Assembly: GCF_003219815.1 (NCBI RefSeq)
Contig: NZ_QJVD01000032.1
Coordinates: 1 to 36,505, forward strand
Direction of reading: 5' to 3'
Source: Arthrobacter livingstonensis
GTDB taxonomy: Bacteria; Actinomycetota; Actinomycetes; Actinomycetales; Micrococcaceae
Length of the DNA stretch: 36,505 nucleotides
The notes below the pieces were generated by a model. It ran no database searches. It was not told the origin of the DNA and saw nothing but the letters and a program-made list of their open reading frames with translations. The translations under genes and the position numbers were made by a program. This document shows, piece after piece, positions 15,559 to 23,163 of the stretch (position 1 is the first letter of the stretch; the number at the start of each line of letters is the position of its first letter).

Positions 15559-17181
15559 ATGGAAAGCGATTACGTGGTGATTGGATCGGGAATCAATTCC
15601 CTCGTGGCAGCCGCCGAGTTGGCACGCTCCGGGGCAACCGTGACCCTCTTGGAGGAAAAGGACAGGCTTGGCGGGTTTATCGATTCGGGCGAGCTGACGG
15701 TACCGGGGTTCATCCATGACACGTATTCCTCCTGGCACCCGCTGTTCATGGCGGGCGCTGCCTACGCCGAACTCGGGCCAGAGCTGCACCGCCACGGTTT
15801 GCGCTATGTGAATACCGAGGATGCGGGCACGCCGTGGGTGTGCGGCAGTGTGGGATCAGATGCCAAGGGAATAGCCAGCGTGGTGTTGGCTCAACGCGAC
15901 CCCGTGGAAACTGCCCGAGCCTTTGAACACGCGCCAGACCGAGAAGCCTATGCGGTGATGCTCCAGGAATTCGGCGCGCAAGCACCTGTCATCTTTGGGG
16001 CCATGGGCGCCGAGATGGACCTGCCCAACGCGGCAAAGCTGGGATTCAAGGCCCTCCGCATGGGATATACCAAGGTTCAGGCGATGCTGCGTCAGGGAAT
16101 GATGAGCGGGCGGAACCTGACCCGCAGCCACTTTGTTGGCACCGAGGTGGACCAGCTGTGGGCGCCTTGGCTCTTGCATGCCGGCCTGGGCCCCGACCAG
16201 GCCAGCGGCGGGGTGATGCTCCCGGTGATGGCGGCAAGCATGCACCAATTCGGATTGCCCATTGTTAAGGGCGGGGCAAACGGGTTCATCGCTGCCTTTG
16301 AATCCCTGCTGCGAGAAGATGGGGTGACAATCCACACGGGCGCCAAGGCGGATTCGATCCTCGTAAGGTACGGCCGGGCGGCGGTGGTAAAAACGGCGTT
16401 CGGAACGTTTGAGGCCAGCCGCGGCATTCTGGCCTCAGTGTCGGTGCCACAGCTCTATGACGAATTGCTGGATGTGCCCGCAGTCCCGCGCCGGAGCAGA
16501 GACCAAGCCCGTAAATACCAGCCGGGCCGCGCAGCCATGCAAATCCACGTGGCGCTCGATGCCCCGGTCCCCTGGACCGATGAACGGCTCGCCCAAACAC
16601 CGTTGATCCACCTTTCCACGGGCTCCAATTCGACGGCGATCGCCTGCGCCCAAGCTGAAGCGGGCCTGCTCCCGGCCAATCCCACCATTGTCATCGGCCA
16701 GCAATGCGTGTTGGATCCTTCGCGTGCACCGGCCGGCAAGGCAACACTGTGGCTGCAACTACAGGAGCTTCCCTTCGAACCCGTCGGGGATGCAGCTGGC
16801 GAATTGGATACCAGCGAAGGCTGGGATGAAAAGCTTGTTGCCGCCTACACCCAAAGGGTGCTGGGGCGGATCGAGCAGTACGCCCCGGGCCTGGGGGAGT
16901 TGGTGCTCGGAATCAAGACAATCAGCCCCCGCGAATTGAGTCAATCGAACCGCAATGCCGTGAGAGGAGACCCGTACGGCGGCTCGGCTGAGCTCTACCA
17001 AAACCTGTTGTGGCGTCCCCTGCCGCGACTGGGCAAAGGCCGTTCGCCAATAAAGGGTCTGTGGCATATTGGCGCAGCCACCCATCCTGGACCGGGACTC
17101 GGCGGCGGATCCGGACATTTGAGCGCCCAACAACTCATCCGTCGTAGCAAAAGCCCGCGCCGCCAAAAATCCCGCACGTGA
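15559..17181 (+). CDS. CrtI/phytoene desaturase-like FAD oxidoreductase
   Basis: This 540-residue flavoprotein starts at ATG 15559 with GAGGAG about 8 nt upstream. It opens with the dinucleotide-binding motif VVIGSGINSLVAAAELARSG and EEKDRLGGFIDSG. It ends with the family's C-terminal FAD motif GLWHIGAATHPGPGLGGGSG, as in CrtI-type and PYROXD2-like proteins. The last ~15 residues are basic (RRSKSPRRQK). There are no carotenoid genes nearby. It lies between the StyA2B fusion and the isatin hydrolase. The characterised iif pathway uses a cofactor-independent oxygenase (IifA) that is absent here. The inferred role is dehydrogenation of 3-hydroxyindolin-2-one to isatin, or of an earlier dihydroxyindoline. 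The substrate is unproven. Confidence 0.8.
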   Translation: MESDYVVIGSGINSLVAAAELARSGATVTLLEEKDRLGGFIDSGELTVPGFIHDTYSSWHPLFMAGAAYAELGPELHRHGLRYVNTEDAGTPWVCGSVGSDAKGIASVVLAQRDPVETARAFEHAPDREAYAVMLQEFGAQAPVIFGAMGAEMDLPNAAKLGFKALRMGYTKVQAMLRQGMMSGRNLTRSHFVGTEVDQLWAPWLLHAGLGPDQASGGVMLPVMAASMHQFGLPIVKGGANGFIAAFESLLREDGVTIHTGAKADSILVRYGRAAVVKTAFGTFEASRGILASVSVPQLYDELLDVPAVPRRSRDQARKYQPGRAAMQIHVALDAPVPWTDERLAQTPLIHLSTGSNSTAIACAQAEAGLLPANPTIVIGQQCVLDPSRAPAGKATLWLQLQELPFEPVGDAAGELDTSEGWDEKLVAAYTQRVLGRIEQYAPGLGELVLGIKTISPRELSQSNRNAVRGDPYGGSAELYQNLLWRPLPRLGKGRSPIKGLWHIGAATHPGPGLGGGSGHLSAQQLIRRSKSPRRQKSRT

Positions 17182-17246
17182 GCAGGTATCTTGTGGGTAA
17201 CAAAATACCTGCTTGGTTAGTCGCACATCACAAAAAAGGAGAATCA

Positions 17247-18020
17247 ATGAGTCCTGTCCATGAAGTCCTCGCAGCCCTGGCCACCGGCACGGTAGAGGTC
17301 GTTGACCTGACAGCACCCCTGTCAGCAGACACCCCCACCCTGGTACTGCCGGAGCCCTTCTCCAACCTCATTGATTTCAGCCTTGAGGAAGTCTCCGCCT
17401 ACAACGAGCCGGGCCCGTATTGGAAGCACCACAACATCCATACCGGCGAACACATCGGCACGCACATTGATGCACCCATCCACTGGATCTCCGGCCGCGA
17501 AGGCAAGGATGTCGCCCAACTGGACCCGGCCCGCCTGGTGGGGCCCGCCGTCGTACTGGATTTCACCAAGGAAACAGAAGCCGACCCGGACTTTCTGGTG
17601 GATGTGGCCCACTTGGTTGCCTGGCAGGAAGAACACGGCGCATTCCCGGCCAACGCCTGGCTGCTCTTCCGCACAGGCTGGGAGCAGTACGGCCATGACC
17701 AGCAGGCCTTCCTGAATCTGGACGAGAACGGATCGCACACCCCGGGCTTCACCGCAGAATGTGCACAGTGGATGGCGCAGGAACTGAAAATCTCCGGCAT
17801 CGGCGTGGAAACCGTGGGGATCGACGCCGGCAATGCCGCAACACTCAACCCTCCGTTCCCGGTGCACTACTTCCTCCTCGGCGCCGACAAATACGGGATC
17901 ACCTCGCTGAAGAACCTGGCCAAGCTGCCAACCCACGGGGCCATGATTGTGGTGGCCCCCCTGCCGATCGTCGGCGGCACGGGTGCCCCGGCCCGCGTCA
18001 TGGCACTGATTCAAAAGTAG
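17247..18020 (+). CDS. Isatin hydrolase-type cyclase-family metalloenzyme
   Basis: ATG 17247 has AAGGAGA five bases upstream, giving 257 residues. The longer in-frame ORF from 17178 is rejected because it lacks such a site. The cyclase-family (kynurenine formamidase-like) metal motif H-x-G-T-H-x-D-x-P-x-H is present as GEHIGTHIDAPIHW near residues 63-76. In the Labrenzia isatin hydrolases these ligands bind Mn2+. The enzyme opens the lactam ring of isatin to give isatinate. Other family signatures are FRTGWEQYG and ETVGIDAGNAA. Company with StyA-type indole monooxygenases makes isatin the best substrate guess. N-formylkynurenine remains the alternative, but no tryptophan dioxygenase is near. 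Confidence 0.85.
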   Translation: MSPVHEVLAALATGTVEVVDLTAPLSADTPTLVLPEPFSNLIDFSLEEVSAYNEPGPYWKHHNIHTGEHIGTHIDAPIHWISGREGKDVAQLDPARLVGPAVVLDFTKETEADPDFLVDVAHLVAWQEEHGAFPANAWLLFRTGWEQYGHDQQAFLNLDENGSHTPGFTAECAQWMAQELKISGIGVETVGIDAGNAATLNPPFPVHYFLLGADKYGITSLKNLAKLPTHGAMIVVAPLPIVGGTGAPARVMALIQK

Positions 18021-18117
18021 CGGCGATCCACCCCATGGCGCGCAGGCACAAACGCCACGCTCAACCCTGGAGAACTTCAACGCACCCCTGACCAACCCAG
18101 CACCGAAGGAAACTTTC

Positions 18118-19776
18118 ATGAACGTCGCTCAACTTGTCGGCAAGACTCTCTTCCAGCTTGGCGTAGGACATTGCTTTGGGGTGGTCGGCTCGGGAAACTT
18201 CACCATCACGAACACCTTGATGGAGCAGGGGGTCCCGTTTACGGCGGCCAGACACGAGGGTGGGGCTGCGACCATGGCGGACGCCTTTGCTCGGACCAGC
18301 GGGCAGGTGGCGCTACTTTCGGTGCATCAGGGGTGTGGGCTCACCAATGCAGCTACAGGAATCGGGGAGGCCGCCAAGTCTCGCACCCCGATGATCGTGC
18401 TGGCCGCTGAGGCTGCACCAAGCGCCGTATATTCGAACTTCGCTATGGACCAGGACGGTTTCGCTGCCTCTGTCTACGCAGTCTCCGAGCGCGTACACAG
18501 CGCTCAAACGGCAGTCGCAGATACCATCCGGGCTTATCGCCGGGCAGTGAATGACCGCCGCACGGTGGTGCTGAATCTGCCGCTAAACGTCCAGACTCAG
18601 GAAGTGCCCGACGGCGTCGTTCAACCGCCAGCGGAAATCTCCCGAGCCGAAACAATTCGTCCCTCGCGGGCCGCCGTTAGTGCACTGGCCGAGTTGATTC
18701 AAAATGCCCAGCGCCCGGTCTTTGTGGCCGGGCGCGGTGGCCGCGGAGCCAAGACGGAGATCCTTGAACTGGCCAGGCAGACGGGCGCTCTCGTGGCGAC
18801 TTCCGCCGTCGCCAAGGGCCTTTTCAACGACGATGACTTCAACCTCGGCATTTCCGGCGGTTTCTCATCGCCGCTGGCCGCCGAGCTGATCACCGGCTCC
18901 GACTTGATTGTGGGTTTCGGCTGCGCCCTGAACATGTGGACGATGCGCCACGGCCAATTGATAAGTGCGGACACCAAGGTGGTCCAGATCGACCTCGAGG
19001 ATCAGGCGTTAGGCGCCAACAGACCCGTCGATCTAGGTGTGCTGGGTGACTCAGGCGAATGCGCCACCGATGTCCTCGCTGAGATCAAGCGCCAGGGCCA
19101 CGCTCCGCGTGAGGGTTACCGTAGCGCCGCAGTTGCCGCCCGCATCAAGGATTGCATTCATTGGCAGCAAGTTGAGTTCGAGGATCTCTCAGACCCCCAG
19201 CGGATCGATCCACGCACGTTGACCAATCGGCTGGATGAACTGCTGCCAACCGAGCGTATTGTCAGCGTGGATTCAGGGAACTTTATGGGCTACCCGAGCC
19301 AATACCTCTCCGTGCCGGACGAGTTCGGTTTCTGTTTCACCCAGGCCTTTCAATCCATTGGGCTGGGCTTATACACAGCTATTGGAGCAGCGCTCGCCCA
19401 GCCGCAGCGCCTGCCTGTCTTGGGGGCAGGGGACGGCGGATTCCACATGGCCATCGCGGAACTGGACACAGCCGTGCGCCTCAACATGCCCTTGGTATGC
19501 ATCGTCTACAACGACGCCGCCTACGGTGCTGAAGTGCACCACTTCGCGACCGACAATCCAGATGCAGACATGAGCTTAGTACAATTCCCTGACACCGATT
19601 TCGCCGCCATCGGACGTGGCTTTGGCGCCGATGGCATCACAGTTCGCAGCCTCGCGGACCTGGATGCCGTCAGTGAATGGCTGGATTCAAATCCCAGCCG
19701 TCCACTGATAATCGATGCAAAGATCGCCTCGGATTCCGGTTCATGGTGGCTCGCTGAGGCATTCAAGGGGCACTAA
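18118..19776 (+). CDS. ThDP-dependent decarboxylase (isatinate decarboxylase candidate)
   Basis: At 552 residues this has the three-domain layout of acetolactate synthase and benzoylformate decarboxylase. The pyrimidine-binding domain carries the cofactor-activating glutamate in AARHEGGAATMADAFAR (about 41-57). A central domain spans ~190-330. The pyrophosphate domain has the GDG...N motif GAGDGGFHMAIAELDTAVRL then IVYNDAAYGAEVHH. The start is ATG 18118 with GAAGGAA about 7 nt upstream. It is the last gene of the operon. Isatinate is 2-aminobenzoylformate, so a benzoylformate decarboxylase-like enzyme would give 2-aminobenzaldehyde, or anthranilate if an oxidant takes part. The cofactor assignment is firm; the substrate is inferred from position and chemistry. 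Confidence 0.85.
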   Translation: MNVAQLVGKTLFQLGVGHCFGVVGSGNFTITNTLMEQGVPFTAARHEGGAATMADAFARTSGQVALLSVHQGCGLTNAATGIGEAAKSRTPMIVLAAEAAPSAVYSNFAMDQDGFAASVYAVSERVHSAQTAVADTIRAYRRAVNDRRTVVLNLPLNVQTQEVPDGVVQPPAEISRAETIRPSRAAVSALAELIQNAQRPVFVAGRGGRGAKTEILELARQTGALVATSAVAKGLFNDDDFNLGISGGFSSPLAAELITGSDLIVGFGCALNMWTMRHGQLISADTKVVQIDLEDQALGANRPVDLGVLGDSGECATDVLAEIKRQGHAPREGYRSAAVAARIKDCIHWQQVEFEDLSDPQRIDPRTLTNRLDELLPTERIVSVDSGNFMGYPSQYLSVPDEFGFCFTQAFQSIGLGLYTAIGAALAQPQRLPVLGAGDGGFHMAIAELDTAVRLNMPLVCIVYNDAAYGAEVHHFATDNPDADMSLVQFPDTDFAAIGRGFGADGITVRSLADLDAVSEWLDSNPSRPLIIDAKIASDSGSWWLAEAFKGH

Positions 19777-19835
19777 AGCCATCTATAAGTGGCGCTGAAT
19801 AAGATGAGTAAGACATGAGCTGGCTCCAAATGGTT

Positions 19836-19864
19836 CTGACCTGCGAGGTATAACCGCAGGTCAG
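19836..19864 (+). terminator. Hairpin after the indole operon
   Basis: Perfect 10-bp arms CTGACCTGCG/CGCAGGTCAG enclose a 9-nt loop, about 60 bp after the last operon gene. No T-run follows on the plus strand. The right arm is also the start of the right border repeat, so the hairpin may originally have been the terminator of a minus-strand tRNA. Confidence 0.5.
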
Positions 19865-20290
19865 GGCCATGTTGTGCCCCCGGCCGGACTCGAAGCGGCG
19901 GCCAAGAGAAACTCGGGATCTGGATTTTGATGGGTACAGTTACTTGCCATAATCCGTGTGCTTCCGGAGTAATTTGTTGTTTCCGAGGACCGCGGCATGT
20001 CGTGCATTGCCGTAGTCTTTGGCTCAAAAGGGGGAGTAAAAGGGGAGCGGTTGCTTTTTGGTCCCGACGTTCTTTTCGCTTGGGCGTCCAATGCCGCAAA
20101 AACAGGCTTGTCAGCGATTTGCCACGGAACCGTGTTGGCCGTCAACCGTTCTCACTATTTTACGCCTCGGGCTTGGGCCGAGGGATGCCCGTTTTTCGGA
20201 GATCGACTATCAATCGGCAGTGGCTGGCGGCTGATGCTCGGCCCCAAGTGTGGCACTTTTAGTGGCTTCAGAGTTGAGGGCGTAGCCCAC
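19856..20290 (-). repeat. Right island border: second tRNA 3'-like core and diverged repeat
   Basis: Minus-strand bases 19910-19870 read CTTCGAGTCCGGCCGGGGGCAC, again like a tRNA T-loop and acceptor end. The copy is more degenerate than the left one and lacks the CCA. Similarity to the left border continues with short shared words such as TTTACGCCT (20159-20167 and 10191-10199). Neither copy has a complete tRNA, so the original integration target is lost or lies elsewhere. From 20291 to 20545 no gene is recognised. Confidence 0.5.
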
Positions 20291-20333
20291 GCTGCCGCAT
20301 AAGGGCTTTGGGCCGGGGAAGCTGTTTGGGTTG

Positions 20334-20399
20334 AGGTGAGGGCCTTGGGAGAGAATCAGATTGTCTAAGATCTCGATTTCTACCGCAAGGCCCTCACCT
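20334..20399. repeat. 14-bp perfect inverted repeat with 38-nt loop
   Basis: AGGTGAGGGCCTTG (20334-20347) pairs with CAAGGCCCTCACCT (20386-20399). It could be a terminator-like structure, a regulatory site or paired mobile-element ends. No transposase or target duplication is visible beside it. Confidence 0.5.
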
Positions 20400-20545
20400 T
20401 GTTTTGGAACAACCTGACGAAATTTGGCTCACACAGCGGCGACGCCCTCTACACTCCCAATCCTGAAGAGCCCGATGATGTCGTGGAGGGACAGAGCCGA
20501 AGTAAGTCCACGGAGCTGTCGCGGCCTTGCGGTCCCTGCCGACTG

Positions 20546-20761
20546 TTACGCGAGTGTCTGCTCCCAGGTTTCCCCAAAGGGAACCGTGTCACTGAGCGTG
20601 AGCGAGTACCGAATTGGATTATGGCGGGTGACCAGGATGCCGCCACACCTGTGGTCCATTGCTATCTGCCGGAGCTTGGCCTCGGCGTCATCGAGCAGTT
20701 CGTGACGTTGGCCGGGCGTGGCGGCGATGACTTCCAATGGCTCGAGGGTTTGACTTCGCAT
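20546..20761 (-). CDS. Small hypothetical protein
   Basis: About 71 residues from ATG 20761 (MRSQTLEPLEVIAATPG). The C-terminal half MDHRCGGILVTRHNPIRYSL and LSDTVPFGETWE has the look of short conserved Arthrobacter proteins of unknown role, possibly a small beta-sheet domain. A GTG-type extension to 20812 is possible. The ribosome-binding site is weak (AGAAAG). It stands alone between non-coding stretches. Recognition is from memory of similar small proteins and is not firm. Confidence 0.35.
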   Translation of the reverse strand: MRSQTLEPLEVIAATPGQRHELLDDAEAKLRQIAMDHRCGGILVTRHNPIRYSLTLSDTVPFGETWEQTLA

Positions 20762-20812
20762 GGTGTACGGCTTTCTGTGATGTGTGACACGATATTGGGA
20801 ATATCCTGACAT

Positions 20813-21129
20813 GAACGGACGTTCAAGTCAATCGTTCATGATGAAATAGATTGAATCTTTTTCATGACCTCCGCAGGACGGCCTGAGCGAAGTGTCTCCG
20901 TATGACCAAACGGAGCGAGTGGCAAGTTAACCTGCCGCATATCCACAGAAGGCCAAACGGACGTGTTGATCGCGGCGTCGGTCGACGGGATGCGTTGTGA
21001 GAGCGGTTGGCGGTTGCCATCTTGGCCATTGCCAAGTGGCCATCCGACTGTGCTGCGGCATATACAGGGATACATTCCAATCAACGAGCACTCGTCAATA
21101 TTGATCTCAGGTCAGTGGGCGATGGGGGG
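20813..21129. other. Intergenic stretch, nothing recognised
   Basis: This stretch and the neighbouring spacer hold short open frames on both strands, none with protein-like composition plus a ribosome-binding site. No repeat or RNA gene was seen. Confidence 0.4.
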
Positions 21130-21474
21130 TCAGGGCCTGGCGGTGGATGGATGGCAGCTACAGCCACAGTTGGTGCAGAGTTCGTGCCTTGCGTGGTAAC
21201 AAGCGCCCGTAACAGGTGGGAAGAAGGTCATGGACTGCGCAGCGACCCCGGTTGAGGGGCCGGCGGTGTCCAGGGCGGCCTCTACGCATCGGGTATTGGC
21301 CTTGTGAAGGGACATGGAGGACACGTTTAGGACGTTTCGAGTTCCAATCCCTCCACGGTTCGCTGATTGCCTTGGACCGTCATGAGGGAGCACAGGTGTC
21401 GGCGTTGGATGAGCGGCATGAGTAGTGGGCGTGGATCGGTGCCCGACGTTGGCCACAGCCGTGCTGTCCATCAT
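21130..21474 (-). CDS. Hypothetical 114-residue protein with Cys/His-rich tail
   Basis: The ORF starts at the first of two adjacent ATGs (MMDSTAVANVG), with a good AAGGAG about eight bases upstream. The body is rich in threonine and proline and not recognisable. The C-terminus, CYHARHELCTNCGCSCH, packs five cysteines and three histidines into 17 residues, enough for a zinc-binding site. It is divergent from the GntR gene by about 165 bp. Composition of the first 80 residues is not strongly protein-like, so it may be a chance frame. A shorter version starting at MTFFPPVTGACYHARHEL would keep only the Cys/His part. Confidence 0.3.
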   Translation of the reverse strand: MMDSTAVANVGHRSTPTTHAAHPTPTPVLPHDGPRQSANRGGIGTRNVLNVSSMSLHKANTRCVEAALDTAGPSTGVAAQSMTFFPPVTGACYHARHELCTNCGCSCHPSTARP

Positions 21475-21543
21475 GACGATCAACTCCTTACGTAACGATC
21501 CAAGCGGTCCAGGGCTTCTGCCCCCACTCCTTTTTTGATACAC

Positions 21544-21581
21544 TTGACTCTAGACCTTTAATGTCATATGTCAATAGACAT
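21544..21581 (+). promoter_or_regulatory. Candidate GntR promoter and operator
   Basis: An unusually AT-rich patch holds TTGACT (21544-21549), 17 bp, then TATGTC as a poor -10. The dyad ATGTC-AATA-GACAT at 21568-21581 overlaps it, and the half-site AATGTCAT recurs twice (21560-21567 and 21591-21598). FadR-type GntR proteins bind short dyads of this kind, so autoregulation is likely. Confidence 0.45.
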
Positions 21582-21640
21582 TTAGGATTAAATGTCATCT
21601 TTCTAACCTCACCAACCACATAGCTTCAGGAGCGTCGTTC

Positions 21641-23089
21641 ATGGCCAGCTGGAAAGAGCAACTCGCGTTCGCACCCTTGGAGACCTTGGAGCGTGGCGAA
21701 GAGATCGGACGCCGGCTTCGTCATGCCATTGAGCTGGGAGTGCTCGAAGAGGGAGCCCAGCTCCCCAGCGAAAGCGATCTCGCTGCAAGAATGCGAGTCT
21801 CCACCCTGACGCTGCGTTCCGCCCTGGCCGAGCTCCGTCATCTGGGACTTTTGGAAACACGGCGAGGCAAAGGCGGCGGCAGCTTCGTGAGGGCGAACAT
21901 TGGAGGCATTGCCAAGGCTCAGCTGGACGCCCTCGCCGCCTATTCCCTTGACGAATTGCTCGACATCCGCGAATATCGCGCCTTTCTGGCGGGGTCAGCA
22001 GCCATGGCAGCGGCCGATCGTTCGCAGCAGGTCTCCATTGCACGCCTCGCTTCGATGGCGGCCCAGATCGAGTCGGTACATACACCCGCCGAAATGACGA
22101 GAGCGGACAGCCGGTTCCACATCGAGCTTGCGGCCGCATCGGGATCCACACTGTTAACCCGCCAGGAGATGGCCATGCAGGCTGAAGTCGGGGCACTGGT
22201 GTGGGCCGGCGACTCTGACCGTCGGCGCGCGGCGGGGAAAGAGCACGCCCTGATGGTGAACGCCATTCAATCCGGGGACACACACTTGGCACGAGCCCTC
22301 GCCGAAGACCATGTGCGCCGGGACATGAACCGCCTCATTGACCTGCGGATGTCCATGGAACCTCCGCCACAAGGCTCGACGCCCCGAAGCGAAGACATTG
22401 ATCGTATCGTTTCGGCAATCGAACTGTTCACGGCGAGTCTCCAAGGGAGCGTGGCCGCGTCAATCATGGCTGTCGAACGGGCCGTCCAAGCCGACCTCGA
22501 CCGCACAAAAAACGGAAAGCTGGCCGAGTTGCCCAACGTCTACGACGCAGCGCGCAGGACCCTGGACGGGGCAGTGCCGGCTCTCTATGGGGCGGGTTTC
22601 GCGGCCGATCCGTCCTACTTCGGCGAAATGGGCTTCATCTGGTGCTACATCCCCTCGGATCCAAAATCACCACAACGGATGGAGCTGGACCTGGAATTCT
22701 ATGACTACTCGACAGCTCCATGGTGGCCCGAGAAGGGCAGTGATGACACGGTCCACGCCAGCCATGCTTATGTGGACGCTTTCGGAGCCAACGAGTACCT
22801 CGTCACCTTCACCAAACGAGTCGTACGAGAGGGCAGAATGGCTGGCGTTGCTGCCGTTGACATCCTCGTCACAGGCCTCCAAATTGCATTCCAGCCGCTC
22901 CTCCGGCACCTGCCGTCAAGCACCTGCATTGTGGACCAAAATGACGTCGTCATCGCCACCCACACGGCCAACCTGCTCGGCGGGACCCTCCTTCCATCCC
23001 ATCAGATCGACCGGAGAATCACGCTCCCCTCAGTCCCATGGACCCTCTGTATCGGTGTAAGTAAAGAAACCGTGGCAAAAACGGGATGA
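21641..23089 (+). CDS. GntR (FadR-type) regulator with C-terminal Cache-like sensor
   Basis: The 482-residue protein is about twice the length of a normal FadR-type regulator. Residues ~10-75 are the GntR winged helix (LEEGAQLPSESDLAARMRVS, then RRGKGGGSFV). Residues ~95-235 are an all-helical FCD ligand domain (LLDIREYRAFLAGSAAMAAA; HIELAAASGS). Residues ~300-470 resemble a Cache/PDC sensor domain: FYDYSTAPWWPEKG, VTFTKRVVREGRMAGVAAVD and CIVDQNDVVIATH. No signal peptide or membrane helix is present, so the Cache-like part must sense a cytoplasmic ligand. CAGGAG lies eight bases before ATG 21641. No target gene sits beside it. The fold assignment of the last part is by motif only. Confidence 0.75.
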   Translation: MASWKEQLAFAPLETLERGEEIGRRLRHAIELGVLEEGAQLPSESDLAARMRVSTLTLRSALAELRHLGLLETRRGKGGGSFVRANIGGIAKAQLDALAAYSLDELLDIREYRAFLAGSAAMAAADRSQQVSIARLASMAAQIESVHTPAEMTRADSRFHIELAAASGSTLLTRQEMAMQAEVGALVWAGDSDRRRAAGKEHALMVNAIQSGDTHLARALAEDHVRRDMNRLIDLRMSMEPPPQGSTPRSEDIDRIVSAIELFTASLQGSVAASIMAVERAVQADLDRTKNGKLAELPNVYDAARRTLDGAVPALYGAGFAADPSYFGEMGFIWCYIPSDPKSPQRMELDLEFYDYSTAPWWPEKGSDDTVHASHAYVDAFGANEYLVTFTKRVVREGRMAGVAAVDILVTGLQIAFQPLLRHLPSSTCIVDQNDVVIATHTANLLGGTLLPSHQIDRRITLPSVPWTLCIGVSKETVAKTG

Positions 23090-23163
23090 TGCTACGCGCC
23101 CTTGGGGCTTAAATACGCCAGACCCGCCGGTCCTTACATCGCCCTTTGCTTTAGTGGTAAGTC

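Noticed and set aside
14686-15795. 369-residue minus-strand frame across the StyA2B gene
   Set aside because: It is a shadow of well-supported plus-strand coding sequence, with Gly/His-rich low-information content and no recognisable motif.
17178-17246. Upstream start for the isatin hydrolase at 17178
   Set aside because: It would overlap the end of the preceding gene without a ribosome-binding site, while ATG 17247 has AAGGAGA at ideal spacing and fits the family length.
19997-20302. 101-residue plus-strand frame in the right border repeat
   Set aside because: The parallel left repeat does not keep the same frame and no family is recognisable, so coding is not supported.
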